33,685 nt of DNA, from contig CALZTY010000025.1 in the NCBI GenBank assembly GCA_945829225.1, forward strand, positions 1 through 33,685, in the 5' to 3' direction. Under the pieces are notes generated by a model. The model ran no database searches. It was given only the letters and a program-made list of their open reading frames with translations, and had not been told where the DNA came from. Shown here piece by piece: positions 25,899 through 33,685 of this stretch. Numbering within the stretch: position 1 is the first letter of the stretch; each line of letters starts with the position of its first letter. The translations under genes and the position numbers were made by a program. This DNA comes from an uncultured Bacteroidales bacterium. Lineage in GTDB: Bacteria; Bacteroidota; Bacteroidia; Bacteroidales; Muribaculaceae.

Positions 25899-28760
25899 AT
25901 GGAAAGGCGAGAAACAGTAATAGAGCGATTGAGGCGCGTGACGAGCAAGGGGAGTGACCGCCTTGCCGTTGCAGATGAGCGCCATCATCTCACATATAGA
26001 GAGTTGGAATCGCTTACCGATGGCGTGGCACGGCAGTTGCTTACCATTGTCAAGCCGGGCGAGGTAGTAGCCGTCATTGCCGACTGCTCCATCACCGCGG
26101 TGGTCGCCCCGTTGGCGATAATGAAGGCTCGATGTGCCTTTGCGCCGATATATGCCGAGTGGCGACGCCCACAGTTTGAGCATATCTGTCGCGATGCACG
26201 GATTCGAGTGGCTATTGTTGATGACGGACTCGTCGACTTAGTGCCCGAAACGGTTAAAACCATTACGTTAAGTGAAATACTTGATTATATTGATAATCAG
26301 GTGGATGAATTGCAGACCCCGTCGCTTGAAGACCTTGCCTTGATAGTCTACACCTCGGGCAGTAGCGGACAACCCAAGGGATGTATGCTGTCGCATCGCA
26401 ATTTGGCTCTCCAAGCCACAAACTACGGCTTTACTGCCGAGGATATCACCGCCTCGTTCATGCCGCACAACTCTGTTGCTTTTATCCACGATATATTCGG
26501 CGCTCTGTGCGTAGGGGCAAGCATCCGGATTATGTCTCGTGATGCCAAGGATACTCCGGCGACTATAGCCGAGTTTATCAACGTGAAAAGAGCAACGACG
26601 ATAATTCTGCCTGGGCGTGTCGCAGCCGAGATGTCGGCAATGGAGTTTCCAACGTTGAGGAAGATGATAGGGGTAGGGGAACATTGGCAACCGCGACAAA
26701 TCCCGCGAGGCTACGAACTGTACAACGGTTACGGGGCATCGGAAATTTGTGGCGGGGCGTTGCGCTATTGCATCACCGAGTTGCAGTCGACTATCCCGGT
26801 GGGCACGGCGCTGCCCAATGTGGGTGTTGAGATAGTTGATGAGGACCTGCAGCCATGTGACGATGGACAACTCGCCATAGTCGGTGATGCCGTGGGCGAG
26901 GGCTATCTTAATCTCCCGAAACTGACCGCCGAGCACTTCATCACCCTGCGAGGCGAGCGTGTGTATCTCACCGGCGACCGTGCGCGTCGCCTTGCCGATG
27001 GCAATATCGTGATTGCCGGGCGCATCGACCGCACCGTCAAGGTCAGTGGTTGGCGAGTAGACCTCCAAGCCGTCGAAGTCGCCATGTCGACTCAGAGAGA
27101 TGTGGAAGCGGCGGCGGTTCGAGCCATACAATTCGGGCAAGATACGGTGTTGTGCGGCTACTACCAAGGCGCGATACAACCCGAAGCGTTGCGCGACGAG
27201 TTGCGACAGTCGCTACCGTCGTATATGGTGCCCACGCACATCATGCGACTTGAGCAGTTGCCATTAACCGCTTCAGGGAAGATTGATTATCCCAATTTGC
27301 CGGCACCGCAATGGCATACTCACAGCGATGATTTGCCCGACAATCTGCGGCAATTGTTAGCCATAGCACGGAGCGTGGTCTCGGCTCCGATTGCCGATAT
27401 ACACACTGACCTCGTGTCGCTGGGCTTGTCGTCGTTGACGGCATTGGAGTTGAGTGTAGCCATCGAGGAGCAGATGGGCTTACAGATTACCGCAGCGTCG
27501 ATTTTGGCTTTTCCCACGGTGGCTCAAATCAGCGAGAACGCCAGGCTTACGCTCAATATTTTGCGTAAATTTCCTGTCCAAGATACATATCCGTTGATGG
27601 CAGACCAGCGCCGTATGGTCGAAGGTGCGATCGAGCATCCCGATGACCCCAAGAATGTGATGACCTATGCTGTCGAGGTGGACAATGTGACGTCAAAGCA
27701 GTTGGAAGATGCTATCAATAAGGTGTTTGACAATCATGAATACCTTTGCGTGCAATTCAGTCGACGCGATGGCAAATTTGTTCAGCGCTGTGGCACCGAG
27801 CGCCCGCCGATTAAAGTGATACGACTGTCCAAGCCATGCTCAGAGGCGGATATGCTCGCCGAAGCGAGTCCTTGGGCTATTCTTGATGCTCCGCTCACGC
27901 GTTTTGCTATCTTTGAGGCTGAAAATCAGCCTATACGACTTCTTGTTACCACTATGCATGCCGTGAGCGATGCCGCCTCATTTCATATTCTTATCAATGA
28001 GATAGTCGATGCTTGCAACGGGAAGGAATTGCTACCGGAAATCATTGATGCTTATGACCTTACGTTGTGCGAGCAGCGGTTTGAGGCATCTGAGGAGGGA
28101 GCGCGTTGTCGCAAATACTTTGAAGATATCTGCGCCGCCGGCTATTTGGTAGATAGGCTTAATGATGAGAAACTGCCCGCCGAGACTCCCGGAGTAGCGA
28201 CGTTCGAGGTTGATACAGAGGTGGTTGAGGGACTTGCTCACCGCCTTGCCGTCACGCCCAACGCTTTGATGACTACCACGATGATGCAAGCTATAGGTGA
28301 TCTCACCGGGCACGACAAATTGGTAATAAGCACCTTCTCCAACCGCCGCAATTTGATGGCAGTGAGCCGCACACAGGGTATGTTGCTGCGAACGCTACCC
28401 ATTGTGTGGGAGCGCTCGACACTCGCTCCGCCGGAGGGAGTACGGCAAATGCAACAATTTTTCCGCCGGCTCATGTTGTGTGACCTCTATCCGTTCTGCA
28501 ATATCGCCGACGAGATAGGCTTCGAGATGAAATTTCTCTATATATATCAAGAGGAATTGGCAACGATGACACCGCCCGCGGGGTGGCATCCTATCGCACT
28601 TGCCGCGCCCGACGATGCCACGGCGATATGTTGTGTACAGGTGGTGCCGGGATGCGCTACTTACCGAATATTAATTGAATACAATGGCAGGACATATCGT
28701 CGTGCCGATATTGAGCGACTAATCGCCAAGTGGCGCTCCAATATAGAAATAATGCTATGA
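25899..28760 (+). CDS. Single-module NRPS-like protein: adenylation, carrier, condensation
   Basis: A 953-residue cytosolic protein. The adenylation domain (about 1-470) has YTSGSSGQPKG (151-161), NGYGASE (276-282), the TGD loop (358-360), the hinge GRIDRTVKVSGWR (374-386) and the catalytic Lys461 in ASGKIDY, so it should activate an acid as its adenylate. The carrier domain (about 480-550) has LGLSSL with Ser512 for phosphopantetheine. The condensation domain (about 558-953) has MHAVSDA with His687 and Asp691. The residue at the Asp235 position of PheA is Val193, so the substrate may lack an alpha-amino group. No thioesterase or reductase is fused; the C domain could release the product onto a free amine or alcohol. 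ATG 25899 is chosen by domain start; the last codon overlaps the MATE gene. Confidence 0.88.
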   Translation: MERRETVIERLRRVTSKGSDRLAVADERHHLTYRELESLTDGVARQLLTIVKPGEVVAVIADCSITAVVAPLAIMKARCAFAPIYAEWRRPQFEHICRDARIRVAIVDDGLVDLVPETVKTITLSEILDYIDNQVDELQTPSLEDLALIVYTSGSSGQPKGCMLSHRNLALQATNYGFTAEDITASFMPHNSVAFIHDIFGALCVGASIRIMSRDAKDTPATIAEFINVKRATTIILPGRVAAEMSAMEFPTLRKMIGVGEHWQPRQIPRGYELYNGYGASEICGGALRYCITELQSTIPVGTALPNVGVEIVDEDLQPCDDGQLAIVGDAVGEGYLNLPKLTAEHFITLRGERVYLTGDRARRLADGNIVIAGRIDRTVKVSGWRVDLQAVEVAMSTQRDVEAAAVRAIQFGQDTVLCGYYQGAIQPEALRDELRQSLPSYMVPTHIMRLEQLPLTASGKIDYPNLPAPQWHTHSDDLPDNLRQLLAIARSVVSAPIADIHTDLVSLGLSSLTALELSVAIEEQMGLQITAASILAFPTVAQISENARLTLNILRKFPVQDTYPLMADQRRMVEGAIEHPDDPKNVMTYAVEVDNVTSKQLEDAINKVFDNHEYLCVQFSRRDGKFVQRCGTERPPIKVIRLSKPCSEADMLAEASPWAILDAPLTRFAIFEAENQPIRLLVTTMHAVSDAASFHILINEIVDACNGKELLPEIIDAYDLTLCEQRFEASEEGARCRKYFEDICAAGYLVDRLNDEKLPAETPGVATFEVDTEVVEGLAHRLAVTPNALMTTTMMQAIGDLTGHDKLVISTFSNRRNLMAVSRTQGMLLRTLPIVWERSTLAPPEGVRQMQQFFRRLMLCDLYPFCNIADEIGFEMKFLYIYQEELATMTPPAGWHPIALAAPDDATAICCVQVVPGCATYRILIEYNGRTYRRADIERLIAKWRSNIEIML

Positions 28761-30271
28761 ACAGGTCTCTGATTTCCATATCCTTCCATCGCTACCTTAT
28801 TCCCACGCTCATCTCGTATATGGTTGGCTCGATCAATGGGGTGGTGGATGCCGCCATAGTGGGCAATATTATCGGCGAGCAAGGATTGTCGGTGGTAAAT
28901 ATGTGTATGCCGCTCAATGTGCTGATTATTACGTTGATGACTGTGTGCTTTGTGGGCGCTTCGATAATCACTTCGCGCTCAATCGCCGCCGATGAGCGTG
29001 AGACTACGACAGGGGTATTCACTACGGCGACGGTGCTCACATTGGCACTGTCATTGGTAGTGTGCGTCGCGGGCTTGCTCAATATCGATGTTATAGCAGC
29101 AGTGTTGTGTCATCAACCCGAGTTGCGCCCCGATGTGACGGAGTATGCACGAGTGATGATTATCGCGCTGCCCGTGATGACTATGTGTGGCGGACTTGCG
29201 ACAATGGTCAAGACCGACAGTTCGCCACGCTTAGTGACTACGGCGGTGATTATTGCCGGGAGTATCAACACTGTGCTCGACTATGTGTTTATCAAGTACT
29301 TACATACCGGAGTGGTAGGCTCGGCATGGGCTGGCGCCACGGGATTTGCCGTGTCGTTGTGTGTCTGTTGTATCCACTTCACATTCAAGCGCTCGCACTT
29401 GCGATTCAGCCGCGTGATGCCCCCGGCAGGGTGGCGCGAGATGCTGATGCTCGGCTTGCCGATGACCATCCAGCAATTGTGCAATGCCGCTCGAGCCACG
29501 GTAATCAATGGCATGGTTGAGGACACAATCGGCACTCATGGCGAGGCAATCTTGATGCTGTTTATAAATTTTGCAGTCATCGGCGGTGTGTTTTTCAGCG
29601 GTGTCAACCAGGTGATGCAGATTATCAACAGTTCGACTATCGGCTGCAGCGACCGCCGCGGTTATGCTATTGCCCTGCGTCATGCCGTACTGTATATCGG
29701 TGTCGGAGTGGGTGTGGTGGCTACACTTATTATGCTATTCCCACTCAAAGTGGCAGCGATATTCGGCTTTGACTCCGAGGCGGATATTGCTATGAATATA
29801 CGTCAATTGGCGCCTACTTTGGTGCTTATGGCGGCAAATTTCACCTTGATGAGCATCTATCAGATTACGGGACGCACGCGCATTGCAATTGTAATCTCGT
29901 TGATGCAGACGCTTATGGCACTGCCTGTTATGGTGATGATTTTGAGAGTTTCACCTGAAAATTTCTGTTTGTCATTCCCGATATCCGAGGGGATAACCTT
30001 GGCTGTAATCCTTGCTATGCACCGTTCCGTATCACCCAAGTGGACTGTGGAAAGCGAGAATACTTATCGCTTGACAGCCAATGCGATACCGGACGACCTA
30101 CCGCAATATATTGTAGATGAAAGCCGGGAAGCGGCAGGATGGAAACTCCTCGAGGCGACAGTGCGCACTCATAGCGATGGTAGCGTCACAACGCTCATCC
30201 GTCATAATGGCAGCCACACCGAGGATTACACCTATGCCATCAACCTCCACCAGCGCGTACTACGGCAGTGA
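28757..30271 (+). CDS. MATE-family efflux transporter with C-terminal extension
   Basis: A 504-residue membrane protein with about twelve helices in two pseudo-repeats, beginning MNRSLISISFHRYLIPTLIS. Features of the family include the VDAAIVGNIIG segment in helix 1 (about residues 26-36). MATE transporters export cationic drugs or natural products with H+ or Na+ exchange. The start ATG overlaps the A-T-C stop (ATGA), so the two are probably translated together and the exporter likely secretes the A-T-C product; this is inferred from context. After the last helix a 79-residue soluble tail (426-504) follows that is not part of standard MATE proteins. Confidence 0.9.
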   Translation: MNRSLISISFHRYLIPTLISYMVGSINGVVDAAIVGNIIGEQGLSVVNMCMPLNVLIITLMTVCFVGASIITSRSIAADERETTTGVFTTATVLTLALSLVVCVAGLLNIDVIAAVLCHQPELRPDVTEYARVMIIALPVMTMCGGLATMVKTDSSPRLVTTAVIIAGSINTVLDYVFIKYLHTGVVGSAWAGATGFAVSLCVCCIHFTFKRSHLRFSRVMPPAGWREMLMLGLPMTIQQLCNAARATVINGMVEDTIGTHGEAILMLFINFAVIGGVFFSGVNQVMQIINSSTIGCSDRRGYAIALRHAVLYIGVGVGVVATLIMLFPLKVAAIFGFDSEADIAMNIRQLAPTLVLMAANFTLMSIYQITGRTRIAIVISLMQTLMALPVMVMILRVSPENFCLSFPISEGITLAVILAMHRSVSPKWTVESENTYRLTANAIPDDLPQYIVDESREAAGWKLLEATVRTHSDGSVTTLIRHNGSHTEDYTYAINLHQRVLRQ

Positions 30272-30289
30272 TGAGGCTCTTGTTTTATT

Positions 30290-30319
30290 TTGATATGTAC
30301 GGAATTGTTTGTACCTTTG
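30290..30319 (+). promoter_or_regulatory. Promoter for the dCMP deaminase operon
   Basis: TTG at 30290-30292, 19-base spacer, and TACCTTTG at 30312-30319 match the consensus. The leader is about 13 bases to ATG 30339. It lies 18 bases after the MATE stop, and no terminator is visible between them. Confidence 0.75.
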
Positions 30320-30338
30320 CGAAGATAATGAAATAACG

Positions 30339-30773
30339 ATGGAAACAGTGAGTCAAAAGCAAGAATTGCTGGACAAGCGCTATCTGCGCATGGCGGATAT
30401 ATGGGCTGAAAATTCGTATTGTGTGCGGCGCAAGGTGGGCGCAATCTTGGTGAAGGACCAGATGATAATCTCAGATGGCTATAACGGCACGCCGTCGGGC
30501 TTCGAGAACGTGTGCGAAGATGAGGGCGGAGTCACCAAGCCCTATGTGCTTCACGCCGAGGCGAATGCTATCACCAAGGTGGCTCGCAGCAACAATTCGA
30601 GCGACGGCTCGACACTGTATATCACAGCATCGCCGTGTGTAGAGTGTGCCAAATTGATAATTCAAGCAGGCATCAAGCGCGTGGTATTCAATGAGATATA
30701 TCGCATCACCGATGGCATCGACTTGCTGAAGCGTGCCGGTGTGGAGTGCGTGCATATCCCCTCTCTTGATTGA
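30339..30773 (+). CDS. Deoxycytidylate (dCMP) deaminase
   Basis: Converts dCMP to dUMP, supplying thymidylate synthesis. The 144 residues hold the zinc site HAE (72-74, with catalytic Glu74) and PCVEC (99-103, Cys100 and Cys103). YNGTPSGF (48-55) is typical of the dCMP deaminase/ComEB group, as distinct from free cytidine or tRNA deaminases. The start ATG 30339 follows the promoter; the open frame begins earlier at 30309 but overlaps the -7 box. The stop precedes the S41 protease start by 20 bases. Confidence 0.92.
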   Translation: METVSQKQELLDKRYLRMADIWAENSYCVRRKVGAILVKDQMIISDGYNGTPSGFENVCEDEGGVTKPYVLHAEANAITKVARSNNSSDGSTLYITASPCVECAKLIIQAGIKRVVFNEIYRITDGIDLLKRAGVECVHIPSLD

Positions 30774-30793
30774 CAAAAATTCCAAAAAGGTAT

Positions 30794-32389
30794 ATGAAAT
30801 TGACTTCTAAGACAGTTAAGTGGTTGCCGCTGATAGGCGTTGGTTTGATGGCTATCGGCATAGGTGTCGGCTATCTGTGTGGCAGTAGCAACAATATGAC
30901 TCCGGCACAGCATAAACTAAACGATATAATCGAACTTATCAACGATGAATATGTCGATGAGATAGACCAAGATAGCCTCATCGAGATGAGTATCGCTGAT
31001 ATTTTGCATAACCTCGACCCGCACTCGATGTATATACCGGTGAGCGAATTAGAACAAGCCAATCGCGACTTGGAAAGTTCGTTCTATGGCGTAGGCGTTC
31101 AGTTCCAAATACTTAACGATACTATATGTGTGGTGCAAGTTATCTCCGGCGGACCGGCAGAGCGCGAAGGAATGCTCGCCGGCGACCGCATCATAGAGGT
31201 CGACGGAAAAAAGATGACCGGCAAGGATGTCAGCAATGAAGATGTATTCAAGGCATTGCGAGGTCCCAAGGACACACAAGTGACTATGAAGGTGAAACGC
31301 AACCATGTGGCTAAGCCGCTGACATTCACCGTGACACGCGGCGAGATACCATCCACATCGGTTGATGCAAGTTATATGCTCAACGACTCGGTGGGCTATG
31401 TGCGCGTGAGCAAATTTGCCGGAAATACATATAGCGAATTTATTCAGGCGCTGAGCTCGCTACAGTACAAGGGCGCTACCAAGTTTGTGCTCGACTTGCG
31501 AGGCAATGGCGGTGGCTTGCTCGACCAAGCAATTTTGATGGCAAATGAGTTCCTGGAGCCTGCATATAGAATTGTGGAAGTCAGAGGACGTCATACACGC
31601 GAAAATGCCACATGGGTGAGCGATGGCAACGGTTCGTTCACAGCACAGAAGTTGGTGGTGCTTGTCGATGAATTCTCGGCAAGTTCGTCGGAGATTGTCG
31701 CCGGTGCTATCCAGGATAACGACCGCGGACTCATCATCGGACGTCGCACCTTTGGCAAGGGCTTGGTGCAGAGAGCGATAACTTTGCCCGACTCGTCACA
31801 GATACGACTGACGGTTCAGCGCTATTATACCCCATCGGGGCGCTGTATCCAGAAGGACTTTGTGCGTGGACACAATGATGACTACCAGACCGAAATTGTC
31901 GACCGCTACTCCAATGGCGAGGTCTTTAGCGCCGATTCCATCAAGGTAGACGAGAATAATGTGTTCTACACACTGTCGGGACGCACTGTTTATGGTGGGG
32001 GTGGCATCATACCCGATGTGTTCGTGCCGTCAGATACTTCGTTTGTGACTACTTACTATCTGAATGTGGCAAATGCAGGCTTGCCGATACGTTTTGCATA
32101 TGAGTATGCCGATCTCAATCGCGAGAGCCTCGCTAATGTAAAGACTGTCAAGGAATTGCTTACAAAATTGCCACCTGCCGATGTGCTGTTGAGAGCGTTT
32201 ACCTCATATGCCGCTCAAAATGGTATTCCGCAGCGATGGTATTATATCAATATTTCAGCACCGTTGATTATCAATCAGTTGAGGGCGCTCATTGCTCGAG
32301 ATATCTTGGATATGAATGCTTACTTTGAGATAGTAAACGAGAGTGACCCGGTAATCAAGGAGGCTCTGAAGCAACTGAGCAGCGATTAG
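30794..32389 (+). CDS. S41-family C-terminal processing peptidase
   Basis: A 531-residue envelope protease of the CtpA/Prc type. It has an N-terminal membrane anchor or signal (11-28), a PDZ domain (about 95-185, with VISGGPAEREGMLAGDRI) and the catalytic S41 fold with the DLRGNGGG loop (234-241). The Ser-Lys dyad is Ser297 in FSASSSE and Lys322 in TFGKG. A C-terminal region of about 170 residues follows. Such proteases trim or degrade periplasmic proteins. I chose ATG 30794 over the TTG at 30770, since the anchor starts there. A 2-base gap separates it from the next gene. Confidence 0.93.
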   Translation: MKLTSKTVKWLPLIGVGLMAIGIGVGYLCGSSNNMTPAQHKLNDIIELINDEYVDEIDQDSLIEMSIADILHNLDPHSMYIPVSELEQANRDLESSFYGVGVQFQILNDTICVVQVISGGPAEREGMLAGDRIIEVDGKKMTGKDVSNEDVFKALRGPKDTQVTMKVKRNHVAKPLTFTVTRGEIPSTSVDASYMLNDSVGYVRVSKFAGNTYSEFIQALSSLQYKGATKFVLDLRGNGGGLLDQAILMANEFLEPAYRIVEVRGRHTRENATWVSDGNGSFTAQKLVVLVDEFSASSSEIVAGAIQDNDRGLIIGRRTFGKGLVQRAITLPDSSQIRLTVQRYYTPSGRCIQKDFVRGHNDDYQTEIVDRYSNGEVFSADSIKVDENNVFYTLSGRTVYGGGGIIPDVFVPSDTSFVTTYYLNVANAGLPIRFAYEYADLNRESLANVKTVKELLTKLPPADVLLRAFTSYAAQNGIPQRWYYINISAPLIINQLRALIARDILDMNAYFEIVNESDPVIKEALKQLSSD

Positions 32390-32391
32390 TT

Positions 32392-32934
32392 ATGGATAAG
32401 CGGCAACTGCGTAGCGCTGTCAAGGCAGCCAAGCAAGCCCTGACGCCGGAGCAAAAGGCACATGCTGCAGCTCGAGTGTTCGAGCAAGTGGAGCAATTGC
32501 CGCAGTTTGCCGATGCTCGCAATGTGTTGATTTATTACTCTTTGCCCGATGAGTTGTCGACTGTTGATGCGATAGACCGATGGAGTGGGTTTAAGAATCT
32601 TTATTTGCCGAGGGTCAATGGCGATGAACTTGACATCTTGCCCTATGACCCGGCAAAGCTTTTTCATGGAGCCTATAACATCGTCGAGCCGACCGGCGAT
32701 ACACTTGTCGATGTTGCGGATATCGACTTGATAATTGTGCCGGGAGTGGCGTTTGACCGAGCGGGCAATCGTCTTGGGCGCGGTAAGGGCTACTATGACA
32801 GACTGTTGCGTAATGCAAGAGCTGTCAAGGTCGGCGTGGCTTATCAGTGTCAGATTGTTGAGAATATGCCCACTGACGAGTATGATATTCCCATGGATAT
32901 AGTTGTTGCGGATAACGAAGTTATAATCAGATAA
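32392..32934 (+). CDS. 5-formyltetrahydrofolate cyclo-ligase
   Basis: ATP-dependent conversion of 5-formyl-THF to 5,10-methenyl-THF, the salvage of a folate by-product. The 180 residues match the family length. The conserved VPGVAFD (116-122) and GRGKGYYD (129-136) motifs bind phosphate and folate; an N-terminal basic helix (MDKRQLRSAV) is also typical. Together with the dCMP deaminase two genes upstream, it links the operon to one-carbon and thymidylate metabolism. It starts 2 bases after the S41 stop. Confidence 0.93.
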   Translation: MDKRQLRSAVKAAKQALTPEQKAHAAARVFEQVEQLPQFADARNVLIYYSLPDELSTVDAIDRWSGFKNLYLPRVNGDELDILPYDPAKLFHGAYNIVEPTGDTLVDVADIDLIIVPGVAFDRAGNRLGRGKGYYDRLLRNARAVKVGVAYQCQIVENMPTDEYDIPMDIVVADNEVIIR

Positions 32935-32936
32935 TT

Positions 32937-33626
32937 ATGCAAGTATCAGCCGAAGAATTACATGTCGAGGAGGTGCGCCTGCGCTATGCCGAGTTGCTAC
33001 AAGACGAGTCGGTATTCCCGACCGAAGCCAATTGGGAGTACATAATCAAGCATCGTATGGAAGGGCTTGGCGATGACCTGCTTGAGAAGTATATCGATGC
33101 GATGACCATCGGCGATGTCGACCGCGTTGACTTGCACAATATCGCCATAAATCGCTTCCATGACTACCTTGATGCGGTGTCATTTCGCTATGCCGTTAAT
33201 GTGGTCTATGGCAATATCTCCAATAAGGAGATAACCGTCGACTTGATCCGTAGGCATCGGTTGTTCGATGCTGACAACCTTGCCGAACTGATAGATTGTG
33301 GCGAGATATCAATGGTGATGGATGTGATTGATGTGTACAAGCCCGAGTATGATGCCGGCGACTTGGAGGCGATGCAGAGTCTGTTGCATAAGATCGATGA
33401 GTTGCCGGCGCGAGGGTATAACGAGATGCGTAAGGGGCTGTTTGGCACAACACTAAAGTATATTTGTCCGGCTGGTCATGTCAACGATGCTGCCACCACC
33501 TATTGCGCACATGCCGGTTGTGGGCTCGATAGGCGAGGATTCACCGAGACCCAGTCGCGCGCCTTAGAGACCTACCGCCATCGCATCGCCGCCCTCAAAT
33601 CCCTCCTTTGGCACCACTCCCATTAA
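32937..33626 (+). CDS. Unknown protein with C-terminal zinc-ribbon
   Basis: A 229-residue protein I do not recognise. Residues 1-180 are predicted helical, acidic and lacking a signal or membrane segment. Residues about 180-200 hold a possible metal knuckle: CPAGH, then a second pair in YCAHAGC. A short basic, His-rich end (LLWHHSH) follows. It starts 2 bases after the cyclo-ligase stop, so it is co-transcribed with the dCMP deaminase operon. It could be a nucleic-acid- or protein-binding adapter, but nothing in the sequence fixes this. Confidence 0.75.
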   Translation: MQVSAEELHVEEVRLRYAELLQDESVFPTEANWEYIIKHRMEGLGDDLLEKYIDAMTIGDVDRVDLHNIAINRFHDYLDAVSFRYAVNVVYGNISNKEITVDLIRRHRLFDADNLAELIDCGEISMVMDVIDVYKPEYDAGDLEAMQSLLHKIDELPARGYNEMRKGLFGTTLKYICPAGHVNDAATTYCAHAGCGLDRRGFTETQSRALETYRHRIAALKSLLWHHSH

Positions 33627-33632
33627 AAATTG

Positions 33633-33664
33633 AAGAGGATGCTTCTTGAAAGAAACATCCTCTT
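33633..33664 (-). terminator. Hairpin after the last gene, T-run on the minus strand
   Basis: AAGAGGATG (33633-33641) pairs with CATCCTCTT (33656-33664); TTCTT and AAGAA extend the stem inward after a mismatch. On the plus strand no T-run follows, but on the minus strand it is followed by CAATTTTTA. This suits a terminator of a convergent minus-strand gene beyond the window that also marks the 3' end of this operon. Confidence 0.6.
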
Positions 33665-33685
33665 GAGTTGCCTTGGAAGGATTCG

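Noticed and set aside
1-33685. tRNA, rRNA, CRISPR arrays, IS elements
   Set aside because: No tRNA-like cloverleaf with a CCA end, no regularly spaced repeats and no transposase-like protein were found on either strand.

Overview
The window is a stretch of a Bacteroidales chromosome. The evidence is the Bacteroidetes-type promoter signature (TTG, 19-21 bases, TAnnTTTG) in front of several genes, fimbrillin-type pilus genes, DUF3575, DUF5119 and DUF4296 proteins, an S16 protein with a long Ala/Lys/Glu tail, and an isoleucyl-tRNA synthetase of the type-2 clade. The moderately high GC content and overall gene style would fit Muribaculaceae, but that family-level placement is an inference. The region is mostly core genome. 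I see no tRNA, rRNA, CRISPR array, insertion sequence or phage gene.

Left part (1-8959, all on the minus strand): a DUF262 (GmrSD-type) gene is cut by the window edge at 1-609. Upstream of it on the same strand is a compact seven-gene run, read from 8959 down to 899: clpP, clpX, recQ, an AmgK-like sugar kinase fused to a RapZ C-terminal domain, a MurU-like nucleotidyltransferase, pyrK and pyrD. Gaps are 1-35 bases or small overlaps, so co-transcription is likely. It joins protein quality control, DNA repair, cell-wall sugar salvage and pyrimidine synthesis.

Middle part (9218-19665, plus strand): trigger factor is divergent from clpP and has its own promoter and terminator. rpsP follows with its own promoter. 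A hairpin-containing leader then leads into ileS, a TraR/DksA-like gene, lspA, a DUF4296 lipoprotein gene and a small unknown gene, which overlap or nearly touch. A separately promoted M3 peptidase and a DJ-1/PfpI protein end at a strong intrinsic terminator. The IleRS carries GIHH in place of the usual HxGH signature.

Right part (19979-33626, plus strand): a type V pilus locus (OmpA-like/DUF3575 protein, DUF5119 anchor-type lipoprotein, fimbrillin, large tip-type fimbrillin) ends at a terminator whose loop carries the -7 box of the next promoter. That promoter drives a two-gene unit: a 953-residue adenylation-carrier-condensation (A-T-C) protein and an overlapping MATE exporter. This is a compact nonribosomal-peptide-like make-and-export pair and the best candidate here for an undescribed small-molecule system. 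A housekeeping run follows: dCMP deaminase, S41 protease, 5-formyl-THF cyclo-ligase and an unknown zinc-ribbon protein.
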